DNA of 64,000 nt. Origin: Hemerocallis citrina. Its lineage: Eukaryota > Streptophyta > Magnoliopsida > Asparagales > Asphodelaceae. Below are positions 45,027 to 56,029 of the stretch, in pieces. The DNA lies in the NCBI GenBank assembly GCA_017893485.1, contig CM030359.1, positions 26,929,750-26,993,749 on the forward strand. The letters are read 5' to 3'. A program made the translations under genes and the position numbers. Below the pieces are notes generated by a model. The model was not told the DNA's origin, did not search any database, and saw only the letters and a list, made by a program, of their open reading frames with translations. Position 1 is the first letter of the stretch, and every line of letters starts with the position of its first letter.

Positions 45027-45555
45027 TGTAGTATCCACAATGCCCACAAAGAACTTAATGCATCAATAATAAAATTTCACCACAAACGCAAAATCTCACC
45101 AATTCTTATTACTCAAGAAATATATAAAGATACAAAGAGATATTTTTCTAATCTCTATCTCACATTTGGTAGCACTCGGCACAAGATCCATCTTGAAGTT
45201 GTTTTAGTTATAAATTACAAATCCTATGATTTACATATATATTTATAGCCCCCAAGTAAATCATAAAAGATAAATATAAGTACAACCCAGTTGGATCCAA
45301 ATCCATAACCCAAATAATAGACAGCCGCTCGATGTGGTCGACTGCAATAGAAGTTCTGAAAACATAGTGCAGGGACAGTCGACTGCACTCCTGTCAAACA
45401 TTGTCGGTCGACTGCACAAGGATGCAGTCGACTAGCAATGCTTTGTTACTACTGCTACTGGGTTCTAGCTATTGTCTCCTCACTGCCGTCTTCATGTCTT
45501 CTCCTTCTAACTTCAACCTCTTGTACTTGTGTATTTGAATCCAGATATCTTAATA
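45027..45555 (-). repeat. 3' LTR of the short Copia
   Basis: About 529 bp. It contains several GTCGACTGCA palindromic motifs (45336-45434), also seen in the other LTR. Confidence 0.8.
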
Positions 45556-46379
45556 ATCTCCCTCTTGGACCAAATACACAACCTTCAAAATACTTGTATC
45601 TTTTTCTCGCATTATCTCTATCGCTCTCCTACTCCTTTTGAAAGATCAAATACCCCTCACTCACATGGACAACACCCCCTTTCCTCTCCACAACGTGGAG
45701 GGCACAAACACCCCTCATAACCTTATGAAGGACGTACCCCACCATCTGTGACATAAGGCACAAATAACTGAGAAACATTTCTCCCTTTCCACCGTGTCGA
45801 ATTCTCTGTCACAGGATTCCCCAATTGTAGAATCTTCGCTAACATCGGACATGGTTCAAAATCTCTCAAGGTCAAGGCACTCTCTGCACTCAAAGTCTCC
45901 ATGAACGACACATCCACAATATCTGCATATTGCAAAACATTACTCATAGCCTCAATGTGACCAACTCAGCCATACTCATCGACATCACCTAGCATATCAA
46001 TACCAATGCTCTCAACATCACAAGAGCAACTTGAAGTTTTCGCCATATCGCGAATAACCCTCGCCGCAACAAACTCATGCTCTCTTCTTGGATCCTCCTC
46101 ACAATGGCCATCAACTCCCACCGAATGTGCAAACTCTGTATCCGCCCCACAAATCTTAGATCTGGGTCATACACTACATAGCATACATCTCGATTCCAAA
46201 TGAGAGTCAACTACAGTAGAAGGATGCACCGCGTTTAATAGAAAATACAGCGATACCACATGTTTCCATCTTGCTAACACTTCTGAACCTGCAATTATAC
46301 ACCACTTTCCACTACCAATGTAGTCAACAACCCCTCTTTATCTATCTTTCCCGTCGAAATAAGATTTTCTTTCAAGTTT

Positions 46380-46980
46380 GGGATATGCCAATTTCGCATG
46401 TCTAACTCCACCCCTGTTGATGACATAACTCATCACCAGTTGTATCCTTGGGTCACCACATTGGCTTGCACTGACAATTCTTGCTTCTTCTTCATAAGAC
46501 TCTTACAACTATGCATAATGTGATTCCGCTTGTGACAATACTAACACTTAGGTCCACCACCATCGTCGTTGTCTTCAAACCCACCATCAAACTCACTTCT
46601 TCGATCCTTCCTCTTTGACGTCCCTTAGATGTCTTGCGTCTCTCAACTGCAAGTACGGAGAAGATGATGAAAACTTGGTGTTTCTCTTCCTTCTCACATC
46701 CTCGTTCATGATGTTGCTCACAACATCCTACAGAGTCATCGAATCGGCATAGTCCCTGAAATAGTCTGTTCCACCATATCATACGTATTGGGTAGAGTAG
46801 ATAGAAGTAATAATGACTACCCTCTCTTTGAAAACTTCAATCCTGCAGCTTCCATCTAGTTGTATACCATATAGTAATTGTTCAAATATTTCCACATCCC
46901 TTTTCATGTTGTAAAACTCTGTGCTCCGTGAGAATCTCCATAGCCTCTTTCGTAGTTTTTGCCTTCAAGATATAAAGTAA
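46380..46980 (-). pseudogene. gag (zinc knuckle) and protease remnant of the short Copia
   Basis: On the minus strand KC-stop-YCHKRNHIMHSCK at about 46495-46550 is a CCHC knuckle in which the residue after the first Cys is a TAG. Beyond it, RNWHIPNLKENLISTGKID looks like the end of a Copia protease or the pre-integrase linker. RT and integrase are absent. Confidence 0.6.
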
Positions 46981-47220
46981 CAATTTCCTACTCAGTGATA
47001 ATTGAATCTGCCTAAGCGCCCTCTGATCCAAACGATTTCATGCCACCAAGATCTTTGCATCCTTGTCTGCACCTTCTGACTTCTCATCAAACAACGGACC
47101 ATCTAGATCTTTCTAACGGAGATACGCCACCATCTGAATCTTCCACATTGTGAAATCACGTCCATCAAATCTCTCGACTTTCAACTTTCGACTTGCTATC
47201 GCCAATCACAAAATCCTAAG

Positions 47221-47232
47221 CTCTGATACCAC
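47221..47232 (-). other. primer-binding site of the short Copia
   Basis: TGGTATCAGAGC, complementary to the 3' end of initiator methionine tRNA, lies two bases inside the 5' LTR. Confidence 0.85.
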
Positions 47233-47234
47233 TT

Positions 47235-47837
47235 TGTAGTGCCAACAACGCCCATAAAGACCTTGAAGCACCAATAACAAAATTCCACCACAAACGCAAG
47301 ATTTCACAAACATAATAACACAACGATATGCAAAGATAGCTAATACTTCTTACTCAATAATATATAAAGATACAAAGAGATATTTCTTTAATCTCTCTCC
47401 AACCTCTGGCAGAACTCGGCACAATATCCCTCTTGAAGTTGTTTCAGGAAGTGCAACCTTTGGTAGTTACTTGATGATTTTACAATCACTAGAATTTATA
47501 TTTATATTTATAGCCCCAAGTAAACTTCAAAAGATAAACACAAATACAACATAATTGGATCTAAATCTACAACCCAAATAATAGTCAGCTGCTCAATGTG
47601 GTCGACTGCACAGGAAGTGTAACCGATTGCAATAGAAGTCCTCAAAATAGATAGCATGGGCAATCGACTGCACCCCTTGCACTCGACTGTCAAACATTGT
47701 CGGTCGACTGCACATGGATGCCGTCAATTGGCAATGCTTTGTTGTTGTTGTTGCTGCATTCTCGCTGCCGTCTTCATGTCTTCTCTTTCTAATTTCAACC
47801 TCATGTGCTTGTGTGTTTAAGTCCACAGATCCTAACA
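47235..47837 (-). repeat. 5' LTR of the short Copia
   Basis: 603 bp, begins TGTTAGGATCTGTGG and ends TTGGCACTACA (minus). It carries the same GTCGACTGCA motif set as the other LTR. Confidence 0.82.
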
Positions 47838-48012
47838 CATGACACACCGATACACAAATTCTGAAATATTATTACGAAAGAGAACGCAATTTATCTTATA
47901 TTTGTGTCTGACTCAAGAGATAGAGAAAAGTTGTGTATAAATATATAAAAAGATAGTTACCTAAGTGAAGCTATATGTTTAGATTAGTAAGTAGACAAAC
48001 ATTATAGAGAAC

Positions 48013-48629
48013 TGTTGCTGCTGATTTTGGTGTGGGAGCAAACAGATGAATTTGTGGATTCTTTAGGGAACGAATAAGGCAAATCAGTTGACTTTCACTA
48101 GCGTTTGACTGATTCCTTGCCGCTGCCGTTAACCTGCAAAAAGTTTGATACACCAGGATGGATCCCGGCGACGAACCGTCCGATGCTCAAGTCAGTGATC
48201 AGAAAGATTATGAAAGAGCGTTTATGTGAAAAAATATTGATTACCTTGTTATGGTGGGGGGGGGGGGGGGAGGGGTATTTATAGTCACCTTTAGAGACAG
48301 TTTAAAGATAATCATTTATCTCTATGTTCTGGTGTTTTCAGATAAGATGTAGAATTTAAACTTGTTTCATGATAGGAGAGGTTGTTTAAACCGCCTCTTA
48401 GAGATAACCATGGATTTGAATTACTCTTTAAATATCTGAATTGGTTTGTAACGGGTTGCTACCCATACCCAATAGGACAGATCCATTTTTGGGTTATTGG
48501 ACTTTGAAGAAAGACCCAGTTCCCATTTCGGACCCGTTTGTAGGTGAAATTTCTGTTTTACCCCTGAGAGCTTTAAGATTCGTACCCGATTTGAACGGTC
48601 TCGATTTAATCCCATTTTTAGCCATATCA
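48013..48629 (-). repeat. 3' LTR of the Retand-type element
   Basis: Matches the 5' LTR throughout, ends TGATATGGC / CAGCAGCAACAG-type. It contains a G16 run near 48257. Just inside, the purine-rich GGGAGTGGGAGG (minus, about 48633-48648) may be the polypurine tract. Confidence 0.85.
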
Positions 48630-49261
48630 CGAGCCTCCCACTCCCAAAAACTGAGTTTAAAAGCCTTTGGGGAGTAGTTTTCTTGTTTTAATAGCGTACG
48701 GGATTTTATCGGAGTTCTTTTGGAGCTTTAGAATCGCTCATGGGGCTTAATAGTGTTCAATTGAGCCTGTCTTGTATTCAAACATGTTGGTGGGATCTTC
48801 AGGATTTTTCATTGATTTTTTCTAATTTTTAATTATTTTTCGAATCATTCATTCAATTTTGCGAAGCAACAATCTATTTTCAAAAAGCATCAAGTAATCA
48901 TTCCAATTAATAATTATTTTTTCAGGAGTTCAAAAATATTTTTCCCAAATTTATCATCATTTAAAAAAAAATTTAATTATTTTTTTGAATTTTTAATTAT
49001 TTATCGCAATTTTTAAATAATTAAATCAAAAATAAAAGAATTAATCAAGCAAATATCGACGTGACGCAATCTGGAGCGTCGATAACATTGGCGACGTGAT
49101 TTTCTGAACGATCAAACAGTTGATCTGGCATTAGCTGACGTGGCTCGATCTGAGCGCTCTGATCGTGGGCACGCATCGAGAGGCAAACATTTTTCCCTCA
49201 TGCAGGGGTCGGTGGCAAGAGCATTCGAAGCAAGTTGCCGAACCCCCTAGGTATCTCAAAC
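48630..49261. other. non-coding 3' region of the Retand-type element
   Basis: A/T-rich sequence between the 3' LTR and the tandem array. No coding sequence is recognised. Confidence 0.45.
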
Positions 49262-50680
49262 AGGCTGACATGTGTCGTGGTGGTGGTTGAAGTCGAGGAG
49301 GCTCAACGAGAGCTGCCAAAGTTCATCGGGACTTCAAGGAAGCGACACATGGCGTCGTTAACCATTGACCAGTCAACGCCATTTCTTGTGTTTTAATGTC
49401 GGTAGGAAGAATGCTCGACACATATTGCCGAAGTCTAGGAAGACTTCAAGACGGTGACACATGGCATCATTGGCCATTGACCGTTGACCAGTCAACGCCA
49501 TTCTTGCATTTTTACGTCGGTGGCAAGAATGCTCGGCACATGTTACCGAAGTCCAGGAAGACTTCGAGAGGGCAACATGTGGCGTCATTTACCATTGACC
49601 GTTGACCAGTCAATGCCATTTCTTGCATTTTGACGTCGGTGGAAAGAATGCTCGGCACATGTTGCCGAAGTCCACGAAGACTTCGAGACGGTGACACGTG
49701 GCATCATTGACCGTTGACCGGTTACTAGTCAGCACCATTTCTTGTGTTTTGACGTCGGTGGCAAGAATTCTCGGCACATGCTACCGAAGTCTAGGAGGAC
49801 TTCGAGAGGGCGACACGTGGCATCGTTGACTGTTGACCATTGACCAGCCATTTCTTGCGTTTTGACATCGGGGGCAAGAATGCTCGGCACATGTTGTCGA
49901 AGTCTAGGAAGACGGCGACACGTGCCATCATTAACTGTTAACCGTTGACCAGTCAACGCTATTTTTTGCATTTTGACGTCGGTGGCAAGAATGCTCCACA
50001 CATGTTACCGAAGTCCAGGAAGACTTCGAGACGGTGACACGTGGCATCGTTGATTGTTGACCTTTGACCAATCAACGCCATTTCTTGCATTTTGACTTCG
50101 GTAGCAAGAATGCTCGGCACATGTTGCCGAAGTCCAAAAAGACTTCGAAATGGCGACATGTGGCATCATTGACCGTTGACCGCTGACCAGTCAATGTCAT
50201 TTCTTGTATTTTGACATCGGTGGAAAGAATGCTCAGCACACATTACCGAAGTCAAGGAAGACTTCGAGAGGGCAACATGTGGCGTCGTTGACCATTGACT
50301 GTTGGCCAGTCAACGCTATTTATTGCGTTTCGACGTCGATGGGAAGAATGCTCGGCACATGTTGCCAAAGTCCAGGAAGACTTTGAGACGGAAACACATG
50401 GCATCGTTGACCATTGACCGTTTGACTAGTCAATGCCATTTCTTGCATTTTGACGTCGGTGGCAAGAATGCTCGGCACATGTTGCCGAAGTCCTGGAAGA
50501 CTTCGAAAGAGCGACACATGGCGTCATCGACCATTGACCGTTGACCACTCAACCCCATTTCTTGCATTTTGATGTCAGTGGCAAGAATGCTCGGCACATG
50601 TTGTCAAAGTCTAGGAGGACTTCGAGACGGTGACATGTGGCATCGTTGACCGTTGACCATTGACCAGTCAACTATCTTGG
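49262..50680 (+). repeat. tandem array, about 11 units of roughly 120 bp, with dense cis-motifs
   Basis: Each unit contains CATTTTGACGTCGGTGGCAA, GAATGCTCGGCACATGTTGC, CGAAGTCCAGGAAGACTTCG and GACACGTGGCATCGTTGACC. Unit starts can be read from the GACGTCGGTGG core at about 49398, 49516, 49633, 49751, 49863, 49976, 50094, 50213, 50330, 50453 and 50571. The first partial copy begins near 49262. Each unit holds TGACG, CACGTG-like and two to four TTGAC/GTCAA motifs. These match bZIP, G-box/ABRE and WRKY (W-box) sites. The array lies directly upstream of the plus-strand TATA box at 50776. Confidence 0.85.
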
Positions 50681-50775
50681 TTTGCCTTGCTCATCTTGTC
50701 GTCTTGCGGTAAATAGGCCTAGTTTTTGTGCTAATGTGGGCCCTTTAACCTTGGTGAATGTGCCAGACATATTTC

Positions 50776-50784
50776 TCTATAAAT
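50776..50784 (+). promoter_or_regulatory. TATA box of the antisense gene
   Basis: TCTATAAAT, followed by a C-rich and then CT-rich leader. It sits about 90 bp after the tandem array and about 280 bp before the antisense reading frame. Confidence 0.55.
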
Positions 50785-50941
50785 CTCCACCCCGACCCCT
50801 CATTTGCTCATTCTCTAAATTTTTACTCAGGAATTTTTTACTGTCTAACGAGAGCTTCCAGTAGAATATTCTGTCTCCAGTAATCTTTTCGGGCCGTTGC
50901 CATCAAATCAAGGTAATTTTAGATAACTTAGCTCATTTTTT

Positions 50942-51866
50942 AGAGAATATCTATTATCCCCTCAAGGCAGGAGACCTCCCCCATCGTTGACCATGAGACG
51001 ACCTCTAGTCAAGTCCCCGCAATCGACAAGGGTAAAGTCGTGGTAGGGTCTGCTTCGATGGTAGTGGAGACTATTGTCGAGACGGAGCGAAGATTGGGAG
51101 AGTTCGGCAGGTTGCCCGGGCCCCTGACTGGACTCCATAGAGTCCGGGATCTTCTGGGTGACATGGCATAGCGTATCATATACGGTCTGGGATGGAGCTT
51201 TGAGGAGAACGAGGCTCGAGAGACTTCGGATGCCAATGACACAGTCTCTATTCTCTCCGAAATGGACTTTACATTGATTCAGGACTGCTTTGAGATCCCG
51301 ACCGAATTCGACTTGATGTTGTCACCCGGTGTGAGGGCCAACTCCCAGATGCCCGTAGACATGTGCTTTTGGCCTGTCGACGCCTTCTTAGCCAGTGTTC
51401 GACTGCCTCTTCATCCCTTTATCGTTGAAGTCTTGCGATGGTACAGGATCAGCCCGGTTCAGTATATACCGAACGTGTGGAGGCTAATTAACGGGTTCAT
51501 CCTTCACTGCCACACCATGGGTTTCGAGCCTCGGTTGAGTGTGCTGCGAACCGTCTACCGGGTTCACCAGCAGCACAAGTCGGAGTTTAGGTTCTACTTG
51601 GCTCTGAGGCATGGTGCAAAGCTCTTTAGCTGTCCTGAATCGATCAAAAATTGGAGGGATAAGTACTTCCTTATCCGAAATTGAGAACCTTGGGTCATCC
51701 CGACGGCTTGGGTCGAGGAAGTTTCGAAGAGGGTGAAGGAGAGTCCAGTCATTAGCCCTGAGGAAGATGAGATGGTCCGGATGCTCTTCGATCGACCGAA
51801 GTTAGATTGAAGGACTTGACTGAGGAGACGCTCTTCAGGGGGGTCTCAGCCATATAAACCCAGTAT
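50942..51866 (+). pseudogene. antisense gene, exon with a putative gypsy-type transposon domain (Transposase_28-like)
   Basis: The frame is open through 51058-51684 except for a TAG at 51169. It carries RLPLHPFIVEVLRWYRISP, then YIPNVWRLINGFILHCHTMG, FEPRLSVLRTVYRVHQQ and SEFRFYLALRHGAKLFSCPE followed by SIKNWRDKYFLI. This matches the plant family long annotated as putative gypsy type transposon (Pfam Transposase_28), which is encoded antisense in Tat/Retand elements. It is not known to be an enzyme. More stops follow 51684, so it is decayed. A likely leader exon ends at the donor AAG|GTAATT (50912), with the acceptor TTTTTTAG at 50941. Confidence 0.65.
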
Positions 51867-51893
51867 GCTTTTTATCATTTTAGCTTGACGTAA

Positions 51894-51935
<42 letters not shown>

Positions 51936-51983
51936 CTATCGAATTTTATTTTCTTTTAACCTCGACAATTTTCACCATTGCAG
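51867..51983 (+). other. intron of the antisense gene with (AT)n tract
   Basis: GTATGCTTTT-type donor and CACCATTGCAG acceptor. It includes an (AT)n run at 51897-51932. Confidence 0.45.
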
Positions 51984-52439
51984 AATCAATGGATTTCGAA
52001 GCGCTTCTTGCAGGGCGCGACATTCTAGGTAGCAAGGACCCTAAGAAGAGGAAGAGAGTCACCAGCAAAGTTTCTTCGCCGAAGCTGAAGTCTTTTGTCT
52101 CCGTCGTGGAGTAGTCCTCGAAGGCGATAGCGGTGGTTCAGCAGCGAAAGACTTCGGTGGGACCGTCAGTTTCTGTGGACACAGGGGCCTTCCCCATTTT
52201 CGGCTGCTTTGGGCTTGGAGGCGCCTCCCTTAACTGCTGAGGCCGAGGAATTTCTGACCAAGGAGCAAAAGAAAATATTTGTCCCCGAATGGCAAGGCAG
52301 GAAGCTAGACGAATGCCTCGGCAATTCGTCCTCCTGTATGCATGCGGTTCGGCAACTTGCTATGCCGAAGGACAAGGTCGCCTTGGAGGCGGGGACGGCT
52401 GGCGATGACGCGCTCGAAATTTCCCGAGCTGCTATGTCG
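51984..52439 (+). pseudogene. antisense gene, middle exon
   Basis: Begins after CATTGCAG with MDFEALLAGRDILGSKDPKK, then a KRKR-type basic stretch. Next come a frame change and PPLTAEAEEFLTKEQKKIFV followed by PEWQGRKLDECLG. It ends SRAAMS|GTTAGT at 52439. The KRKRVTSKVSSPK region could be a nuclear localisation signal. Confidence 0.5.
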
Positions 52440-52510
52440 GTTAGTCTCATAATTTCTTGGAAACTACTTTTTTTTTACTTGACACGATTGAGTTCCCCCC
52501 TTTTTTGCAG

Positions 52511-53113
52511 ATTACTTGCCACTTCGGACATCTGATGGCGAAGATGACCAAACTGGAGAAGGAGTTGAAACTCGAGATCGAGAAGGCCCGGTCTGACAGA
52601 GTTAGGATGGCGAAGGACCTCGAGCAATCGAGGATTTAGGCCGAGCTGAAAGCGTCGAGGGTGGAGTACCTCTAGGCCGATGTTGCCAAGTTAGAGGCGA
52701 ATAAAGCTCAGTTATTGAAGGAGCAAGAGCGCGCCACAAAGGAAAAGGAGGAGGCTGTCGCCTCTGCGAGGATAGCGGTGGCAAAGGAGGCCAAAGAGCA
52801 AGCGATGGAGAAGGCCAAAGGGTTCCTCTATGCAAACATGGCGAAGTCCTACACCCGCGCTATTGACGAAGTTTGGGAGAAATTCCCTAACGTTGACTGC
52901 GCCAGATGGCGTTTGTTCCCAGACCCTGTCCTGGGTTTTGACAATGTCTTTGAGGATGGCGAAGAGGATGAGGAGGCGGAGGAGGTCGAGGTCGCGGTCG
53001 AAGAGATAGAGGCAGATGCAGGCCCAAGGGTCATGCCCCTCGCGACTGTTGTCGAGGCACGAGGTGCCGAACATCTTGCGACTGTGGATCATTCGAAAGA
53101 GGTCAACCTCTGA
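52511..53113 (+). pseudogene. antisense gene, coiled-coil exon
   Basis: After the acceptor TTTTTTGCAG (52510) the frame carries a long Lys/Glu/Ala-rich heptad-like stretch (MTKLEKELKLEIEKARSD, then LKEQERATKEKEEAVASA, AKEAKEQAMEKAKGF). After AIDEVWEKFPNVDCARWRLF comes an acidic tail (EDGEEDEEAEEVEVAVEEIE) to the stop at 53111-53113. This layout is known for antisense proteins of Tat elements. Two internal stops (TAG near 52638 and 52672) break it. Confidence 0.55.
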
Positions 53114-53339
53114 CTCAGTTGTACTTTCATTTCCTCTTTAGTCTAGGTTCTTTGTACTAAAGCCTAATAGAGGACTGGCCACCGTTTTTTATATTTTCAT
53201 TGGAGTAAATGAAAGAGACTTTTGTGGTAACTGATGAGACTTCCTGTATCCGTACTTTAGAATCACCTTGGAGTAACTTTATTTAGTCATAGAACCATCT
53301 AATAGTCCCTTTTAGACTTAGTGATTTACGCTTCTCTTT

Positions 53340-54110
53340 GACTGACTTTTCTAGAGTAACGAGGTATCATATCTCCGCTCTAAGCTATGTGTTGCCGAGT
53401 TAGGGCTTGCTCGGTCTCGGGAGATGCTTTTTAAAGCGAAGCGAGAGTTGGGTCATTTGAGGCTGACTCTGACTCGCTGAGATATCGAGATGAGGCATCT
53501 CGAAGAGAGGATTTGTGAAGTGCCTCCTGAAGGTGAGGAGACCTGCCCTTCGATGGCTGTCGGCCAAGGCTTGAGGCTCAAGTTCCTTCGCCACTCTTTA
53601 TTCAAAGCGAGATACGAGAGGGACGAATTAAAGAATGTGGTGCTCAAGAAGAGTCTTGAAGCGGCTCATCTTCGGAGGACTATCTCCGATGTCAAGCGGG
53701 GGGTTGGTTTGGGCTGAGTGCCTCACTTGAAGCTCAGAGTGACGGATGACTCTCTCAAAGAACGGGTCGTTGAGTTAGAGGCAGAGAATTTTCACCTGCA
53801 ATGACTTTCTAAGGGGAGCAATGTTAGAAGAACTTCTTACCCTCGAGATGAGTACTCCCCAGGGAGATTGTTTCACGAGTTAGCACTTCGGTTGCCTCCT
53901 TTTTTGCATAATCCTGGGGATACTCAGAGCGGGGTGGCCGGCTCTTCGAACGGAGCATCTATTGGTGCGACGACTAGGTCTTTAGGCCCTGATGGCACCA
54001 CCCGACTCGCAAGCTTGGATATCCCTTCGGAGGCCACGAGGGAGCGGCATGGTGCACATCGTCCTCGCATATCTCTTAATAGAAGTGTACTACTTCCTAG
54101 GAGGGGTTAG
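53340..54110 (+). pseudogene. second antisense reading frame, unassigned
   Basis: Plus-strand open pieces 53490-53717 and 53868-54110 are Arg/Leu/Glu-rich (LRHSLFKARYERDELKNV, AAHLRRTISDVKRG). The second has a Ser/Thr/Gly-rich tail. Stops at 53480 and 53716 separate the pieces. It may be a continuation of the antisense gene or a separate small one. Confidence 0.35.
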
Positions 54111-54295
54111 AGCGAGACTTTATAGTTTTGTAGGAGTCTGTGGTCTTGAATAATACTTGTATCTCCATATTTGGCGGAACAAAATGTTTATAGCAGTCTT
54201 TGAATAAGACTTGTGTCTTGACTTTTAATGGAATAAAATTATTTGTGGTGTTCGCGCAATGTTTTTAGTCGAACGACCTTCTTTCACCTAATAAC

Positions 54296-54760
54296 AGTGT
54301 TCAACAATTGCGGGAACAATTCCGAATTGTGAGCTACTTCGTACTTGCTCGTTCGCTAGTAGCTAAAATTGCATCGAACTAAGTGTTGGACTCCGAATTT
54401 GTCGTTAAGAGAGTTTCAACAGTTGTAGGAGCAATTCTGAATGGTGAGCTACTTCACACTTGCTTGTTCGCAAGTAGCTAAAGTAGCATCGAACCAAGTG
54501 TTGGACTCCGAACTTGTTGTTAAGAGAGTTTCAACAGTTGTGGGAGCAATTCCAAATGGTGAGTTACTTTGCACTTGCTTGTTCGCAAGTAGCTAAAGTA
54601 GAATCGAACCAAGTGTTGGACTCCGAACTTGTTGTTAAAAGAGTTTCAATAGTTATGGGAGCAATTCCAAATGGTAAGCTACTTCGCACTTGTTTGTTCA
54701 CAAGTAGCTAAAGTAGCATCGAACCAAGTATTGGAATCCGAACTTGTCGTTTTGAGAGTT
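54296..54760 (+). repeat. tandem repeat, four units of about 115 bp
   Basis: Units begin near 54302, 54418, 54534 and 54647 with CAACAGTTGTGGGAGCAATT. Each contains GAGCTACTTCGCACTTGCTT and AAGTAGCTAAAGTAGCATCG, then TTGGACTCCGAACTTGT. It lies between the antisense frames and the end of pol. Confidence 0.8.
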
Positions 54761-54963
54761 TTTATACTTAGTGTACGCTTCATGGTAAGACAACTAGAAT
54801 ATTTTGACAATAGGTTTTCTGAGAAAGTAAACTGCTTTTATTAAAGATGACTAAGTGGCTGCTTCTGAGTTGCAAGCCATTATTACATTTGAAAAAATCA
54901 ACTAAATAAGAAGAAATACAAACTTAGAAATGCTCTAGGATTAGAAGTTGCTTGGAACGGTGT

Positions 54964-56002
54964 TCAAACACCCTCTTGGTACTTCAATAAGTGTTCTGCA
55001 TTCCATATTCTTGGTACTCTCTTGCCCCCTTTGTCTTCAAGTTGATAAGCACCAGGACGGACAACTTTGGAGATCCTATACGGCCCCTCCCAATTAGGTG
55101 ATAGCTTGCCTTTCTTGCTCGATAAAGAAATTAATAGCTTTCTAAGCACCCAATCTCCTTCTTTGAGATTAGTAGGGCGGACTTTCTTGTTGTAGGACTA
55201 CTCAATCCTATGCCGATAAATCTCTTGACGGATGGAGGATCTTTCTCGAATCTTACCGATGAGGTCCAAGTTGCCCCGAAGTTGGTTCGAATTTTGCTCT
55301 TCACTGAAGGCAATCAAGCGGGGTGAAGGTAAGCCAACTTCCAGTGGGATGACGGCTTCGGAGTCGTAAGTAAGGTTGAAGGGAGATTCTCCTATGGGGT
55401 TCCTCTTAGTAGTGCGGTAGCTCCAGAGCACATTGGGGAGTTGCTCAACCCATAACCCCTTGGCAGACTTGTCCAGTCTCTTCTTTAGGCCTGAAAAAAT
55501 TTGTCGATTGGCGTTTTTGCTTGACCGTTGGTTTGCAGGTGGGATATCGAGAAGAATCATGGCTGGATGCCTAGGTTCGTACAAAATTGCGAAAGGCTGC
55601 CCCCATAAATTGGGTCCCATTGTCTGTTTCTAAGATTCGAGGTACACAAAATCGGAAAACGATGTTCTTCCAAAAAAATGCTGGACTCTGTTCTCAGTGA
55701 TCGTCGCTAGAGGCTTGACTTCGATCCATTTGGAGAAGTAGTCGATTGCAACGATAAGGAACTTCAGCTGGCTCGGTGTTGGAGGGAACTGCCCGAGCAA
55801 GTCCATCCCCCACATTGCAAAAGGGGTCGGACTGGATAAGGAGGAGAGCTAGGCTTGTGGTAAACGCCAAATGTTGAGAACTTTTGGCAGGGGCGCACTG
55901 ACAAACGTGCTGTTCGGTGTCGCTAAGGAGTGTGGGCCAGAAGTATATGTAATTTAAGGTTTTGTGGGCGAGGGACCGTGCTCCCAAATGAACGCCGCAC
56001 AT
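54964..56002 (-). pseudogene. Retand-type integrase
   Basis: From right to left: CGVHLGARSLAHKTLNYIYF (zinc-binding region), MWGMDLLGQFPPTPSQLKFL, AIDYFSKWIEVKPL (integrase core), QLPNVLWSYRTTKRNPIGES (core C-terminal), and the tail WEGPYRISKVVRPGAYQLED with the stop near 54962. Frameshifts separate these pieces, and the catalytic region is therefore not in one frame. Confidence 0.8.
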
Positions 56003-56029
56003 CCCTTCATAGACCTCCTTTAGAACGTA

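Larger units (their letters stand above)
45022..47842 (-). mobile_element. short, internally deleted Copia element
   Basis: LTRs at 45027-45555 and 47235-47837 read TGTTAGGATCTG...GGCACTACA on the minus strand. The flanks CATAA and CATGA suggest a five-base duplication with one change. The primer-binding site TGGTATCAGAGC (minus, 47221-47232) is perfect. The polypurine tract CAAGAGGGAGA lies next to the left LTR. Only a broken gag and part of a protease remain, so it is a deletion derivative. Confidence 0.8.

Noticed and set aside
49262..50680. CRISPR-like regular array
   Set aside because: Units are contiguous with no unique spacers, vary in sequence, and the window is a plant nuclear genome. 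It is a tandem repeat inside a retrotransposon.
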